Shown: positions 9,628-18,567, counted from the first letter of the stretch. The stretch: DNA of 64,000 nt from Geopsychrobacter electrodiphilus DSM 16401 (GCF_000384395.1 NZ_ARWE01000001.1:1824894-1888893), one strand, 5' to 3'. The notes: generated by a model from the letters alone, not told the origin. Program-made: numbers and translations.

Positions 9628-11435
9628 GCTTTTCAATTGTACCAATTCACTTAGCTGTAAAAGCAATGCGGGATAATGGATATAAAAATGCAGCCTACGC
9701 CCTTGCAGAGTTGATGGATAATTCTATTCAAGCTGGTGCCTCGAACGTAGAGTTATTATGTGGGGAAAGGGATGTCCTCGTCTCGGAAAGGACTCGATCA
9801 AGGGTTCATCAAATTGGAGTTCTTGACGATGGCGATGGTATGGATAAGGAAACATTGAGATTTGCTTTACAGTTTGGTAACGGAGCACATCTTGAAGAAT
9901 CAGCTCAGAAAGGGATAGGTCGGTTTGGTATGGGTCTCCCTGCATCATCAATCTCTCAGTGTAGAAAAGTTGAAGTTTGGACTTGGCAAAATGGCGTAGA
10001 TAATGCCATTTATAGTTTTTTGGATCTGGATAAAATAATTAATAAGGAAATGTCTGAAGTCCCAGACCCCTGCAAAAAAGAAATACCCCTTGTATGGAAA
10101 GAGGCTTCCAAGTTCATGTCAAATAATGGAACCTTGGTTGTTTGGTCCTCTCTGGATAAATTGATGTGGAAAAATGCGTCCACTATCATCGACAATTCCG
10201 AATTTGTCATTGGCCGTATGTACCGGAGATTCTTAGAGAGTGGTCGCGTAAATATTCGAATGGCCGGTTTTGACTTAGATAATAGTTCCAATGTGCGTGT
10301 TGAGAAAGCTGCGCTCCCCAACGACCCTGGTTACTTAATGACTGGGACATCCACACCACAACCCTATAATAGCAAGCCTATGTTCGAAAAGTGGGGTGGT
10401 GAAGATTTCGAAGTTAAACACATTATTCTATTCCGAGGGAAAAAGTGCCCTGTTAGCATCAGATATACTTTTGCAAAAGAAGAGGCACGGCAAGGGGCTC
10501 AGCCTGGGCAGAGACCATATGGTAAGCATGCGGCAAGAAATGCTGGATTGTCGGTTGTACGTGCAGAACGTGAGCTCGAACTGGATACTACATGGACGAA
10601 CCCTTCAGATCCGAGGGACCGTTGGTGGGGAGTGGAAGTTGATTTCCCGCCTGCACTAGATGATCTATTTGGAGTCACAAACAACAAACAACATGCGCAC
10701 AATTTAAGTGAGTTAGCAAATTTTGATTTTGATGAGGCCTTAAAAGGAGGGGTTACGATCACCCAACTCAAGGAAGATCTTATCTCTGATGATGATCCGA
10801 GAGTACCCCTTTTAGAAATAGCACATCAGGTCAGTAATACGCTTGGAGTCTTAAGACGGCTACTGAAAGCGCAAACTAAAAGCGAAGAGAACTCTTCGGG
10901 AAAAAGACACGCGGGAGCAATCGATTCAGTAGAGTCAAAAGCTACAGTGTTAACTCAACAGCGCAAAGAATCTGGATTTGCAGGGCAGAGTGATGAGGAT
11001 GAAAAGCTCCCCGAGGCAGAACGAATTGGAATTCTTGAGCAGACCCTGATTGACGAGGGAGTACCTAAGGAACTTGCAAAAGAAATGGCAGCCATTACCG
11101 TTTCAAATGGATTGAAGTACGTTTTTGCAGAAGCTGATCTTGAAACCTCTGCGTTCTTTTCCGTCAAACAAAGGGGTGGTTCTATTGTTATTACGCTCAA
11201 CACAAGTCATCCGGCCTATTCGTCACTCGTAGACGTATTAGAGCGAAGCTCTGAAGGCTCTGGTGAAACTGAACTGGAAGGGCGATTGAAAAATGCATTA
11301 GATGGTCTCAAACTTCTATTGATGGCATGGGCTAGATACGAGGATGAGCAACCCGATGGCTCCAGACGCGCTCAAGCTCAAGATACTCGTGTAGATTGGG
11401 GAAGAATTGCCAGGCAATTTCTGTTTGGTGAATAG
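9624..11435 (+). CDS. sspG: SspG-like GHKL (HSP90-type) ATPase
   Basis: N-terminal GHKL ATP-binding domain: N box ELMDNSIQAGA (about residues 38-48), LDDGDGMD (about 73-80) and the glycine-rich lid GIGRFGMGLP (about 98-107). The C-terminal half has no recognised catalytic motif; an acidic/charged linker lies around residues 420-470. The fold is like that of HSP90, MutL and MORC proteins, which clamp on DNA or protein upon ATP binding. Start ATG at 9624 overlaps the sspF stop by four bases (ATGA), so the two are translationally coupled. Proposed to be the ATP-dependent clamp of the SspFGH arm. Confidence 0.75.
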   Translation: MSFSIVPIHLAVKAMRDNGYKNAAYALAELMDNSIQAGASNVELLCGERDVLVSERTRSRVHQIGVLDDGDGMDKETLRFALQFGNGAHLEESAQKGIGRFGMGLPASSISQCRKVEVWTWQNGVDNAIYSFLDLDKIINKEMSEVPDPCKKEIPLVWKEASKFMSNNGTLVVWSSLDKLMWKNASTIIDNSEFVIGRMYRRFLESGRVNIRMAGFDLDNSSNVRVEKAALPNDPGYLMTGTSTPQPYNSKPMFEKWGGEDFEVKHIILFRGKKCPVSIRYTFAKEEARQGAQPGQRPYGKHAARNAGLSVVRAERELELDTTWTNPSDPRDRWWGVEVDFPPALDDLFGVTNNKQHAHNLSELANFDFDEALKGGVTITQLKEDLISDDDPRVPLLEIAHQVSNTLGVLRRLLKAQTKSEENSSGKRHAGAIDSVESKATVLTQQRKESGFAGQSDEDEKLPEAERIGILEQTLIDEGVPKELAKEMAAITVSNGLKYVFAEADLETSAFFSVKQRGGSIVITLNTSHPAYSSLVDVLERSSEGSGETELEGRLKNALDGLKLLLMAWARYEDEQPDGSRRAQAQDTRVDWGRIARQFLFGE

Positions 11436-11461
11436 AGATAATATTTGGAAGGGGCAAGAGC

Positions 11462-12409
11462 GTGCAATTGCAAGGGACCGAAGCTTATCGTGATAATTTA
11501 GCAATTAAGATAGGAGGTGCTAGGGAAAGCTTAATCCTACTTTCTGCATACGTGACTGTGCCTGGCATACAGTGGGTTGTTGATAAGTTGAAAGGTAAAA
11601 TTATTAAGGGTGATCTCGTTGTGCGTTGGCACCCCGATGACCTTCTTTCTGGTGCGTCTAGTCTTGATGTTTATGAAATTGTTAAAAGTTTAGGTTGGAA
11701 TTTGTATATCGCTACAGAGCTCCATGCTAAGGTCGTTTTGGTTGATGAAAAAGAATTGTTTCTTGGAAGTGCAAATTTAACTGGCCGTGGGTTGGCCTTG
11801 GTCCCTGGTGGCAATAATGAACTCGGAGTTGAGCTCAATGCTACCTTGCGTGATGTCGCTGCACTCTATGCAGTCCGCGATGAGAGCGTACTTCTCACTG
11901 ATGACCTATTTAAAGCAATAAAGGCTCATATCGGTAACCTACCCAAAATAAATTCCTCTAGATCACCATGGCCACCAAATATACAAAGCTATTTCCAAAA
12001 GATACCAAGACGACTTTGGGTTGCGGATTGTTTTTGGACCAGTCCCACGGATACGGTAATTGCTTTTTCTGAAGACGAAGAACATAGCATAGAACATGAT
12101 TCCCGGTTGCTAGGATTTCCCAAAGGTGTCGAACGGGCACAAAAGGCGGAATTAAGTAGGGCTTTTTTGACGAGTAGGGCATGGTTGTGGGTAAATTGTT
12201 TAATTCGTGAAAGTGGTGAAGATGGTTTGTTTTTTGGTACTCTCACTCAAAAGCTACACAATGCACTGCTCGATGACCCAACACCCTACCGGAAAAACGT
12301 TAAGGGGTTAGTTGCTAACCTTTATGCCTGGATTCGATATTTAGATTTGCCAAATGTCATTATTGATCAACCTGGCAGAAGATCTGAGAGAATCAGGGTC
12401 ACGATTTAG
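11462..12409 (+). CDS. sspH: SspH-like phospholipase D-fold nuclease
   Basis: A single HxK...D motif, HAKVVLVDEKELFLGSANLTG (positions 11723-11785, about residues 88-108), is typical of PLD-family nucleases such as Nuc and BfiI, which act as dimers to form the two-HKD active site. Length is 315 aa; the C-terminal half is unassigned and may bind DNA. Start is GTG at 11462 with a GGAAGGGG ribosome site. Last gene of the operon; it is the most likely effector nuclease of the SspFGH arm. No terminator is visible after it, and REP-like repeats begin about 60 bp downstream. Confidence 0.75.
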   Translation: MQLQGTEAYRDNLAIKIGGARESLILLSAYVTVPGIQWVVDKLKGKIIKGDLVVRWHPDDLLSGASSLDVYEIVKSLGWNLYIATELHAKVVLVDEKELFLGSANLTGRGLALVPGGNNELGVELNATLRDVAALYAVRDESVLLTDDLFKAIKAHIGNLPKINSSRSPWPPNIQSYFQKIPRRLWVADCFWTSPTDTVIAFSEDEEHSIEHDSRLLGFPKGVERAQKAELSRAFLTSRAWLWVNCLIRESGEDGLFFGTLTQKLHNALLDDPTPYRKNVKGLVANLYAWIRYLDLPNVIIDQPGRRSERIRVTI

Positions 12410-12468
12410 TTGTAATGTTACTCTCACGGTTTTAGTTATTTAGTTGTAGTAGTCGTGACTTGATCTGG

Positions 12469-12820
12469 GAATTCCGGGGACGTCCATGATAAGTAAAGTC
12501 AACGGGAAAACGGAGGTTTCCCTGTAGCTCGCGGATAGTCTCCCGTGGCATTTCAAACAGAGAATTCCGGGGACACCACACTTAATTCACTCTCGGATTA
12601 AAAAGGGGTCGCGTTTACCCCTTACCAAAAACCACCTGCCGTGACTACCGGTAGTGCCTCCGACTGAAACAGCGCTGAATTCCGGTGACATCACACTTAA
12701 TTCACTCTCGGATTAAAAAGGGGTCGCGTTTACCCCTTACCAAAAACCACCTGCCGTGACTACCGGTAGTGCCTCCGACTGAAACAGCGCTGAATTCCGG
12801 TGACATCACACTTAATTCAC
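12469..12820 (+). repeat. REP-like repeat cluster with 115-bp tandem duplication
   Basis: Four copies of a GAATTCCGGKGACAYCACACTTAATTC-type motif begin at 12469 (variant), 12562, 12677 and 12792, all in the same orientation. The last three are spaced exactly 115 bp apart, and the DNA between them (for example CTCTCGGATTAAAAAGGGG, then a GACTACCGGTAGTG palindrome) is repeated word for word. The motif resembles those that accompany REP-associated tyrosine transposases (RAYT); no such transposase is in the window. Further copies lie at 16157 and 61722. The cluster marks the downstream border of the ssp island. Confidence 0.75.
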
Positions 12821-12935
12821 ACGGGAGGAACAAAAGGGTCGCCTCTACGGTTTTTACGAAAAACACATTCCCTGGCATTTAGTCTGCCCGCACTAAAGCC
12901 GGAAGGGTCAATCCTTAATCCATGCTCCTTCACTG
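12792..12935 (+). repeat. Copy 1 of a ~140-bp repeated element
   Basis: From the last REP motif to just inside the next gene, the DNA is nearly the same as 16157-16302. Shared blocks include AAAAACACATTCCCTGG, a GCCCGCACTAAAGCC-like block and CAATCCTTAATCCATGCT. The element ends with the ATG and the first few codons of the DUF6933 gene, so it carries a 5' untranslated region and start codon along with the REP motif. Confidence 0.7.
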
Positions 12936-13425
12936 CACCCAAAAACTCTCCGCCAAACTCCCCGAGGTCTCAGCGATCCCGCTCGAAAACCTGAGCCCGC
13001 TGGGGAGTTGGCATGCCAATCTTTACCGCTATGACCGGCGGCAGTGTGTGCTGTTTTGCCATGATGACAGCCGTTACTGTCTCTTTTTGCCAGGGTTGGT
13101 CAAGGCCGACTTTGCCGAATTGGGTCGGTTACATCGTGAATTTTTTCTGGCATCTCTGATGGCTTTGGCTGTTCCGGAGGCTCAGCTCAAACGTCTCGCC
13201 ATGCTCCTGGGACCGGCGCAGTTTGATCTGAACACCGATCGTTCAGTGCTCGGATCGTTGCGGACGGCGAATCTTGACCTGAGCTGGCTGATTCACGATG
13301 TTCATGCGTTGGACTGTAACCCGCTGGGCGTATCTCTGAAGCTGAATCAGCGCCCGACGACGGTAAAGGGGCGATGGATCGATCCTGAAAAAATGATGCT
13401 CGAGCGGATTATGCAACTGCAGTAG
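12922..13425 (+). CDS. DUF6933 family protein
   Basis: 167-aa cytoplasmic protein whose opening (MLLHCTQKL, then a SWHANL stretch, RRQCVLFCHD and RYCLFLPGL) matches DUF6933, a family of unknown function often found next to toxin-like, plasmid or repeat-rich DNA. The start codon lies within the repeated ~140-bp element; no good Shine-Dalgarno sequence precedes it. No catalytic motif recognised. Flanked upstream by REP-like repeats and downstream by a convergent CNNM gene. Confidence 0.65.
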   Translation: MLLHCTQKLSAKLPEVSAIPLENLSPLGSWHANLYRYDRRQCVLFCHDDSRYCLFLPGLVKADFAELGRLHREFFLASLMALAVPEAQLKRLAMLLGPAQFDLNTDRSVLGSLRTANLDLSWLIHDVHALDCNPLGVSLKLNQRPTTVKGRWIDPEKMMLERIMQLQ

Positions 13426-13522
13426 TTGAGACAGATGCCCGCTGCCTATGGTTTGTTGGGGAGCGGACGGGAGAAGGCGTTCCGGAGACCTGCCGAACTG
13501 CTAAGTACAAAATTCTTTCATA

Positions 13523-14575
13523 TCAAAGCTTGTCTATATCCAACCCCATTTGACGGGCTCTTTGTTCCCACAGTTTTCGTGCGAAGACCTGCATGTCCTC
13601 ATTGGCATCAAATTCATCGATAATTTCGAGACCGAGGAGCGTCTCTAAAACATCCTCCAGGGTGAGAATTCCAGAGACCCCGCCGTGTTCATCCTTGATC
13701 AGCATGATGTGAACACGTTCCTTTAAAAAGCGGTCAAAGGCGTTTGAAAGATCGGTCTGTTCCAGAGCTTGCGGGAGATCTCTGGAAAAATCTGATACCG
13801 GACGATCCAGTTGGTTTCGAGCCTTTGCCAGCAGCAAGTCACTTCGCAATACAAAACCACAGATATCTTCGCTGCTCTGGTCGTAGATAGGGATACGTGA
13901 GAAGGCATTCGCTTCGTAGCGGGAAAAATAGTCGTCAACTGTCAAGGTTTGTGAAATGGAAAATACCACGGTTCGCGGGGTCATGGCGGCTTTGGCTGGA
14001 GTTTCTCTCAGCCGTAACAGGTTCTGCATGATGAGGGACTCGTTGTCGGCCAGTGCGCCTTCCCGGCCACTAAGTTCAGCGAGTGCGATCAATTCCTTGC
14101 GGTTGATCCCGCGCAGTGTTGGTCCTTCAGTCAGGCTGCGGGTCAGGCGCTCGGTCAGCTTAACAAAGGGATAAAAAACCCAGATCAGAAATTTTAAACA
14201 GTAGGCGGTCATTGGCGCGAGGTGACGCCAGTAATGCGCGCCCAGAGTCTTGGGAATGATCTCGGAGAAGACCAGGATCAACAGGGTCAGGATTGCAGAT
14301 GAAATGCCGACATAATTGCTGCCGAACACTGCCGCGGCCTGGGCGCCGGCCCCGGCGGCACCGGCGGTGTGCGCAATAGTATTGAGCGTCAAAATCGCAG
14401 CCAGTGGTTTGTTGATGTCCTCCTTGAGCTGTTGCAGCAGGGGAGCACAGGACTTCCCCTGTGACTGCAGCATGGCGATATGGGGTACCGTTATACTCAA
14501 CAATACCGCTTCGACAATCGAGCAGAGAAAGGAGAACCCCAGGGCGATGAGGATATAGATGACCAGCAATAGCAT
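13523..14575 (-). CDS. CNNM/HlyC-CorC family membrane protein with CBS pair
   Basis: 350 aa. An N-terminal CNNM (DUF21) membrane domain, roughly residues 1-165 with about four hydrophobic segments and the conserved EIIPKTLG motif, is followed by a CBS-domain pair (about 195-320; MTPRTVVFSI and VRSDLL-type elements). No C-terminal CorC_HlyC domain remains after the CBS pair, so this is the short form. CNNM proteins export or sense Mg2+ or Co2+ with ATP binding at the CBS pair. AGGAG precedes the ATG by nine bases. Often mislabelled haemolysin; ion transport is more likely. Confidence 0.85.
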   Translation of the reverse strand: MLLLVIYILIALGFSFLCSIVEAVLLSITVPHIAMLQSQGKSCAPLLQQLKEDINKPLAAILTLNTIAHTAGAAGAGAQAAAVFGSNYVGISSAILTLLILVFSEIIPKTLGAHYWRHLAPMTAYCLKFLIWVFYPFVKLTERLTRSLTEGPTLRGINRKELIALAELSGREGALADNESLIMQNLLRLRETPAKAAMTPRTVVFSISQTLTVDDYFSRYEANAFSRIPIYDQSSEDICGFVLRSDLLLAKARNQLDRPVSDFSRDLPQALEQTDLSNAFDRFLKERVHIMLIKDEHGGVSGILTLEDVLETLLGLEIIDEFDANEDMQVFARKLWEQRARQMGLDIDKL

Positions 14576-14807
14576 TGGTGCGGGCTCCTGAACGGAAAAG
14601 CCTGTTTGCTAACCTGTCCAAGGTCAGAAAATTATACATAATTATTCATCAATTCAGATACCGCCAATGGCACTGACCTCACTTACTGTGCGTCAATTAT
14701 GCTGGACCAGGTCGGTGCCCATCTGTTGCAGTAAGTCAACTGCGGCTTCTTATCCTCAGCGTAAATTGAGGTTATTCAGGCCCTTGTCTTGCAAAACCTT
14801 CGTTTTT

Positions 14808-16079
14808 CTATTCCGTCGCGGAGATGGACTTTTTATCAACGGTAAAAAGACCTCTATGAATGAGTTCGCTTAGCTGGTGGGCGGGTGAAAAGTCCGGCTG
14901 GAGTTCTAATGCCTTTTTACAGTCCTCCAGAGCCCTGGAGAGCAGCTGTATCTCGCAGAAGGTCTGGGCCCTGCCGAAATAACCTTCGTGATTGGAAGGA
15001 TCAATGTCTAAAGCGCGATTGTAATCTTCGACAGAATAGTCGAATTTTCGCAGCATCCGGTTGACAAGCCCCCGATTGACAAAGCTTCGGAAGCTATCCC
15101 CGTCATGTTGAATAGACTTGGTAAAGTCCATACAGGCCTGGGGGAAATTTCCGAGGGAGAAATAAGCCATACCTCTGTGATTGTAGACCATAGCCCGAAC
15201 CCGCGCTCCTAAGTCCATCTCCAGAAGTTGATCATAGAGACCTATGGCGGTTTCCAGATCGTTGTGGCTGTGGGCATTCAGGGCCGAGATCATAATGTTT
15301 TCCAGATCACTCGCCAAGGAGTAAGGAATTGGTTCCACCTGCATTGTCGTCGGTGGGTACCATTCTGTCGTTTGGGGAAATGTGATCTTGTCCCGAACCT
15401 GGAGAGTTTCCACAATGCTCTCACGCCTTTTGCGCCCGTGATGTCTGAGTTTTTTCTGGTAATCGCGAATTTCCTGAAAGATGAGGTCCGAAAGGGTCAG
15501 GGTGGCATTAAGTGAAGCCAGCTTTCTCTTGATCGATTCGTTGGGCAGGTCAATATCCGATTTGTAGACCAGCTCGTGCTCAACCTCGGCCCAGGCATCC
15601 TGAAGAGTGGTGCGTAACTGGATTTCGCATACATTTTTAGTATAGGGGATCGGCTTTTCATGAGACAGGGCTTTCAGTTTGATCAGCATATGTACTGAGT
15701 CATAACCAAACTCCCGAAAAGAATGTTGTTCTCTCTTTTTTTCCATTTCAACGATTGGGAAGTGCTCTGCAAGCAGACCTTCGATGATGTTCAAATCCTC
15801 AAGGAATGGGCAGATGATTCTCAATCCGAGGACATCCGTGAGAAGACCAGCATCGTCATCCTTGGCCCCTTTACAGATTTTCTTCAGTTTCCCGAAATAA
15901 TTTTTAAACCGCTTGACCCGGTATTTAATTGTCGGCGTATATCCGTGCGCCTCAAGCAATGAGCGGATATCCCCGTAGAGATCTGACAACGCCTCTTCGT
16001 AGGCAGGTCGCCTGGCCTCGTAAGATTTTTCCAGTTCATCGCGATTCGAGATCACAGTCTTATGCTGTTCCTTTGACAT
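14808..16079 (-). CDS. RelA/SpoT-domain protein with C-terminal TPR repeats
   Basis: Start chosen at 16079 (MSKEQHK) because AGGAGG lies seven bases upstream; an in-frame extension to 16175 lacks one. 423 aa. Residues about 15-190 form a RelA/SpoT nucleotidyltransferase domain: YRVKRFKNYFGKL, DVLGLRIICPF, YDSVHMLIKL, EIQLRTTLQDAWAEVEHELVYK. These retain the basic, aspartate and glutamate positions expected for (p)ppGpp synthesis. Residues about 285-415 hold three to four tetratricopeptide repeats. There is no HD hydrolase, TGS or ACT domain, so it is a small alarmone synthetase with a protein-docking tail. In other families this architecture can make ppGpp, pppGpp or (p)ppApp, or act as a toxin; the product cannot be told here. 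Confidence 0.8.
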   Translation of the reverse strand: MSKEQHKTVISNRDELEKSYEARRPAYEEALSDLYGDIRSLLEAHGYTPTIKYRVKRFKNYFGKLKKICKGAKDDDAGLLTDVLGLRIICPFLEDLNIIEGLLAEHFPIVEMEKKREQHSFREFGYDSVHMLIKLKALSHEKPIPYTKNVCEIQLRTTLQDAWAEVEHELVYKSDIDLPNESIKRKLASLNATLTLSDLIFQEIRDYQKKLRHHGRKRRESIVETLQVRDKITFPQTTEWYPPTTMQVEPIPYSLASDLENIMISALNAHSHNDLETAIGLYDQLLEMDLGARVRAMVYNHRGMAYFSLGNFPQACMDFTKSIQHDGDSFRSFVNRGLVNRMLRKFDYSVEDYNRALDIDPSNHEGYFGRAQTFCEIQLLSRALEDCKKALELQPDFSPAHQLSELIHRGLFTVDKKSISATE

Positions 16080-16156
16080 TGCAACCTCCTGTCCCTTGCA
16101 AATTTTACCATTATTCTGCACCTGAGGCGCCGCAGGAAGAATATATTCGGCGATGG

Positions 16157-16302
16157 GAAATTCCGAGGACACCACACTTAATTCTCACGAGGGTAACAAA
16201 AGGGTCGCGTCTACAATTTTCAGGAAAAACACATTCCCTGGAATTTAGTCGTACCCGCACTAAAGCCAGAAGGATCAATCCTTAATCCATGCTTCTTTAC
16301 AG
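16157..16302 (+). repeat. Copy 2 of the ~140-bp REP-containing element
   Basis: Begins with a REP-like motif (ATTCCGAGGACACCACACTT) and continues with the same blocks as 12792-12935 up to the shared CAATCCTTAATCCATGCTTC. Here the carried ATG opens only a short reading frame (11 codons, then TAA), so the element is not joined to a DUF6933 gene. It sits between the divergent RelA/SpoT gene and the gene starting at about 16381. Confidence 0.7.
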
Positions 16303-16380
16303 ATGTATTTTCCGTTTAAATTAACCGAAAATAAATCTGTGCCTTTTTCCTCCTGCGATATTGCATTCCTCGTGAGTAAC

Positions 16381-17064
16381 ATGATTCCAGAACTCTTGAA
16401 AATGCTCAAAAACCTGCAGACTGACCAGTTTTTCTACATCGAAACCGGTCCGCTCAAGAGCAGACTGATCGACACATACCTGGCGGAAGCGGACGCTCAT
16501 GACGAGATCCTCGACTTCGAGCACAGCGTTACTCTAAGGATAAAACGGACTCAGGGCTTGGCGATTTCAGAATTTGTCTTGCGTCTGGAGGCGGGCGACT
16601 TTGAGTATCAGAGAGTTTTGGCGGTCCAGGATTTTACTGCCGATGAAATAGGTGAACTACTTGACCATCTGCGCCCCTTATGTCTGCCACTTGCCCCGCC
16701 CGCAACCGGTCTCAGCAGGACCATCGTCAGAAAGAAGCCGGGGCAGGCGTTGCTGAATATCTCAACCACGGCAAAAATCCTGGGCCTCACCCCGCGTCAG
16801 TTGAAATCTCTGATCCCGTGCAGCGAAACCAGGATCGTAGAAGAAGACGGTGTCAAAAGCATCAAGGAGTATTACTGGGACAGGGGACTGGTCAGCAGGT
16901 TTGAAGCCCTATGGATTAAACAACAAGCGGGGCGGGGCTATAATAACGAGGATCTGTGCTTTATCGCCGAAAACTGCTGTGATGGCGATCGTCGCTGGGC
17001 GCATGACTGCATCAGCGGTTTTCTGAACCAACGTAAACGTACTTTGACCTTGCCCTGTTCCTAG
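16381..17064 (+). CDS. Unknown protein with possible C-terminal helix-turn-helix
   Basis: 227 aa from ATG at 16381; an upstream in-frame ATG at 16303 inside the repeat edge is possible, and neither has a good ribosome site. The first ~110 residues are mixed alpha/beta with no recognised family. Residues about 130-165 (LNISTTAKILGLTPRQLKSL) read like a helix-turn-helix or excisionase-type DNA-binding segment. It is preceded by a REP-containing repeat. I do not recognise the family; coding is supported by the long uninterrupted frame and codon use like its neighbours. Confidence 0.5.
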   Translation: MIPELLKMLKNLQTDQFFYIETGPLKSRLIDTYLAEADAHDEILDFEHSVTLRIKRTQGLAISEFVLRLEAGDFEYQRVLAVQDFTADEIGELLDHLRPLCLPLAPPATGLSRTIVRKKPGQALLNISTTAKILGLTPRQLKSLIPCSETRIVEEDGVKSIKEYYWDRGLVSRFEALWIKQQAGRGYNNEDLCFIAENCCDGDRRWAHDCISGFLNQRKRTLTLPCS

Positions 17065-17135
17065 ATCTAACCCCGCCGCAAATTCCCCCGCCATCTGCTG
17101 ATTCTGCCGGTAGCCCCTGTGATTTCGGCGTCAGC

Positions 17136-17429
17136 TTATTTCCGCCCGACGCGATCGCTGCTCCGATAGCGTTGATCCAGATCTTCTTTGCGATTTAAGG
17201 GATCTTGCCAGAACCAGCGGCGGCCGGCAATGCGCTCCGCGTCGGCGCGACTGATGCCGATATCCTTCAGAATATGCTCTTCCATCTCACGCAGTTGACG
17301 TCGCTGGCGTGTCAGTTCATTCCAGCGCTGGAATGTCGCAGTCAGATGATTCCAGTATGACTTGAGTTGATGCCCGGTTTTTCTTGCTGGGCACTCGACC
17401 TGCTGCATCATGCAATGTTGAGTCTTCAT
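17136..17429 (-). CDS. DUF1127 family small basic protein
   Basis: 97 aa from ATG at 17429, set by GGAGGTGA eight bases upstream. The C-terminal half (RQRRQLREMEEHILKDIGI, then SRADAERIAGRRWFW) is a textbook DUF1127 motif: an arginine-rich helix pair ending in an aromatic W-F-W. Family members are small RNA- or regulator-binding proteins involved in phosphate, sRNA and stress responses in proteobacteria. It is transcribed divergently from the LysR gene at 17539 across a 109-bp gap, a common pairing in which the LysR protein controls the DUF1127 gene. Confidence 0.8.
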   Translation of the reverse strand: MKTQHCMMQQVECPARKTGHQLKSYWNHLTATFQRWNELTRQRRQLREMEEHILKDIGISRADAERIAGRRWFWQDPLNRKEDLDQRYRSSDRVGRK

Positions 17430-17538
17430 CGCGTCACCTCCATTGTGGTTGGTAGGTCTACTATGATGAAAAGCCATTGATCAATCAAACGAATTGATTT
17501 TATAATGGTTATCAATAATTTTGATAAAGGAGTCGCTT

Positions 17539-18429
17539 ATGCGGATCAACCTGCCAACCGAATTACTGCGCACCTTTCTGGCGATTGCCGACGGTGGCAA
17601 TTTCAGCCAGGCCGCCGAACAGGTCAATCGCACCCAATCGGCGGTCAGCATGCAGATCAAACGCCTGGAGGAGCTGGTCGGTAAGCCCTTGCTCAATCGC
17701 GACCGCCAGGCCGATGCGCGCCTGACCTCCGAAGGGTTGACCCTGGTCGGCTATGCGCGCCGCATCCTCAAGCTCAACGAAGAAGCGGTCTCGATCCTGA
17801 AACGCCCCGAGCTGTCGGGCTGGGTGCGGATCGGATTGCCGGACGATTACGCGACCCGCTTTTTACCCGAGATTCTGGCCGGGTTTTCACGTACCTATCC
17901 GCAGGTACAGGTCAAGGTCACCTGCGAGCCGAGCAACCAGCTGGTGCCGCTGATGAAAAAAGGGGAGCTCGACCTGGCGATGACAACCTCACCCGAGCTG
18001 GTCATCGAAAATGCCTTGCTGTTGAGACGCGAACCGACGCTCTGGGTCACCTCGAACCAGCACCTGCAGCACGAGGAGAGGCCGCTGCCGCTGGCGCTCT
18101 TTCCCACCGATTGTTATTGCCGGCTTTGGGCGCTCAAGGCTCTCGAAAGCGCCGATATCGATCACCGCATCGCTTACACCAGCCCGAGTGTCCTCGGGAT
18201 TCTGGCGGCGGTTTCGGCCGGTCTGGCCGTTTCGGCGTTGAGTCAGAGTGTTATTCCGGAGGGCTTACGGCCGCTGACCCCGAGCGAGGGTTTCCCTCTT
18301 TTGCCCGATGCTTCGTTTTTTCTGCATCGCAATGCGCTGGAGAATAATCTGGTGATTGATTCCCTGGCCGAGCATATTGCCAAGGCTTTCGGGATGAACT
18401 GTGAAGGGGAGAGCTGTGCTGTGGGCTGA
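17539..18429 (+). CDS. LysR family transcriptional regulator
   Basis: 296 aa. N-terminal winged helix-turn-helix (about residues 5-62: LLRTFLAIADGGNFSQAAE, then RTQSAVSMQIKRLEELVG) is followed by a LysR substrate-binding domain of periplasmic-binding-protein fold (about 88-290). Start at 17539 is supported by AAAGGAG eight bases upstream; the in-frame ATG at 17521 is not. The closest family type, by sequence feel, is the LysR proteins paired divergently with DUF1127 genes. It probably binds in the 17430-17538 gap; the effector is unknown. Confidence 0.88.
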   Translation: MRINLPTELLRTFLAIADGGNFSQAAEQVNRTQSAVSMQIKRLEELVGKPLLNRDRQADARLTSEGLTLVGYARRILKLNEEAVSILKRPELSGWVRIGLPDDYATRFLPEILAGFSRTYPQVQVKVTCEPSNQLVPLMKKGELDLAMTTSPELVIENALLLRREPTLWVTSNQHLQHEERPLPLALFPTDCYCRLWALKALESADIDHRIAYTSPSVLGILAAVSAGLAVSALSQSVIPEGLRPLTPSEGFPLLPDASFFLHRNALENNLVIDSLAEHIAKAFGMNCEGESCAVG

Positions 18430-18567
18430 GCTGTGTATGCAGGCAATTATTATTTAAAACTCTTACCGAAGCGGCTGGCGGGTAGGGGCTCTCTAATGCT
18501 TGTCTCACACCCTGGAGAGACCCTGTCGGCGATCAAGAACTAAAAACTGAGTTCCATCCTGGCCCCA

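Noticed and set aside
12562-12820. CRISPR array
   Set aside because: Units are identical over their full 115 bp rather than repeat-plus-unique-spacer, and no cas genes are near.
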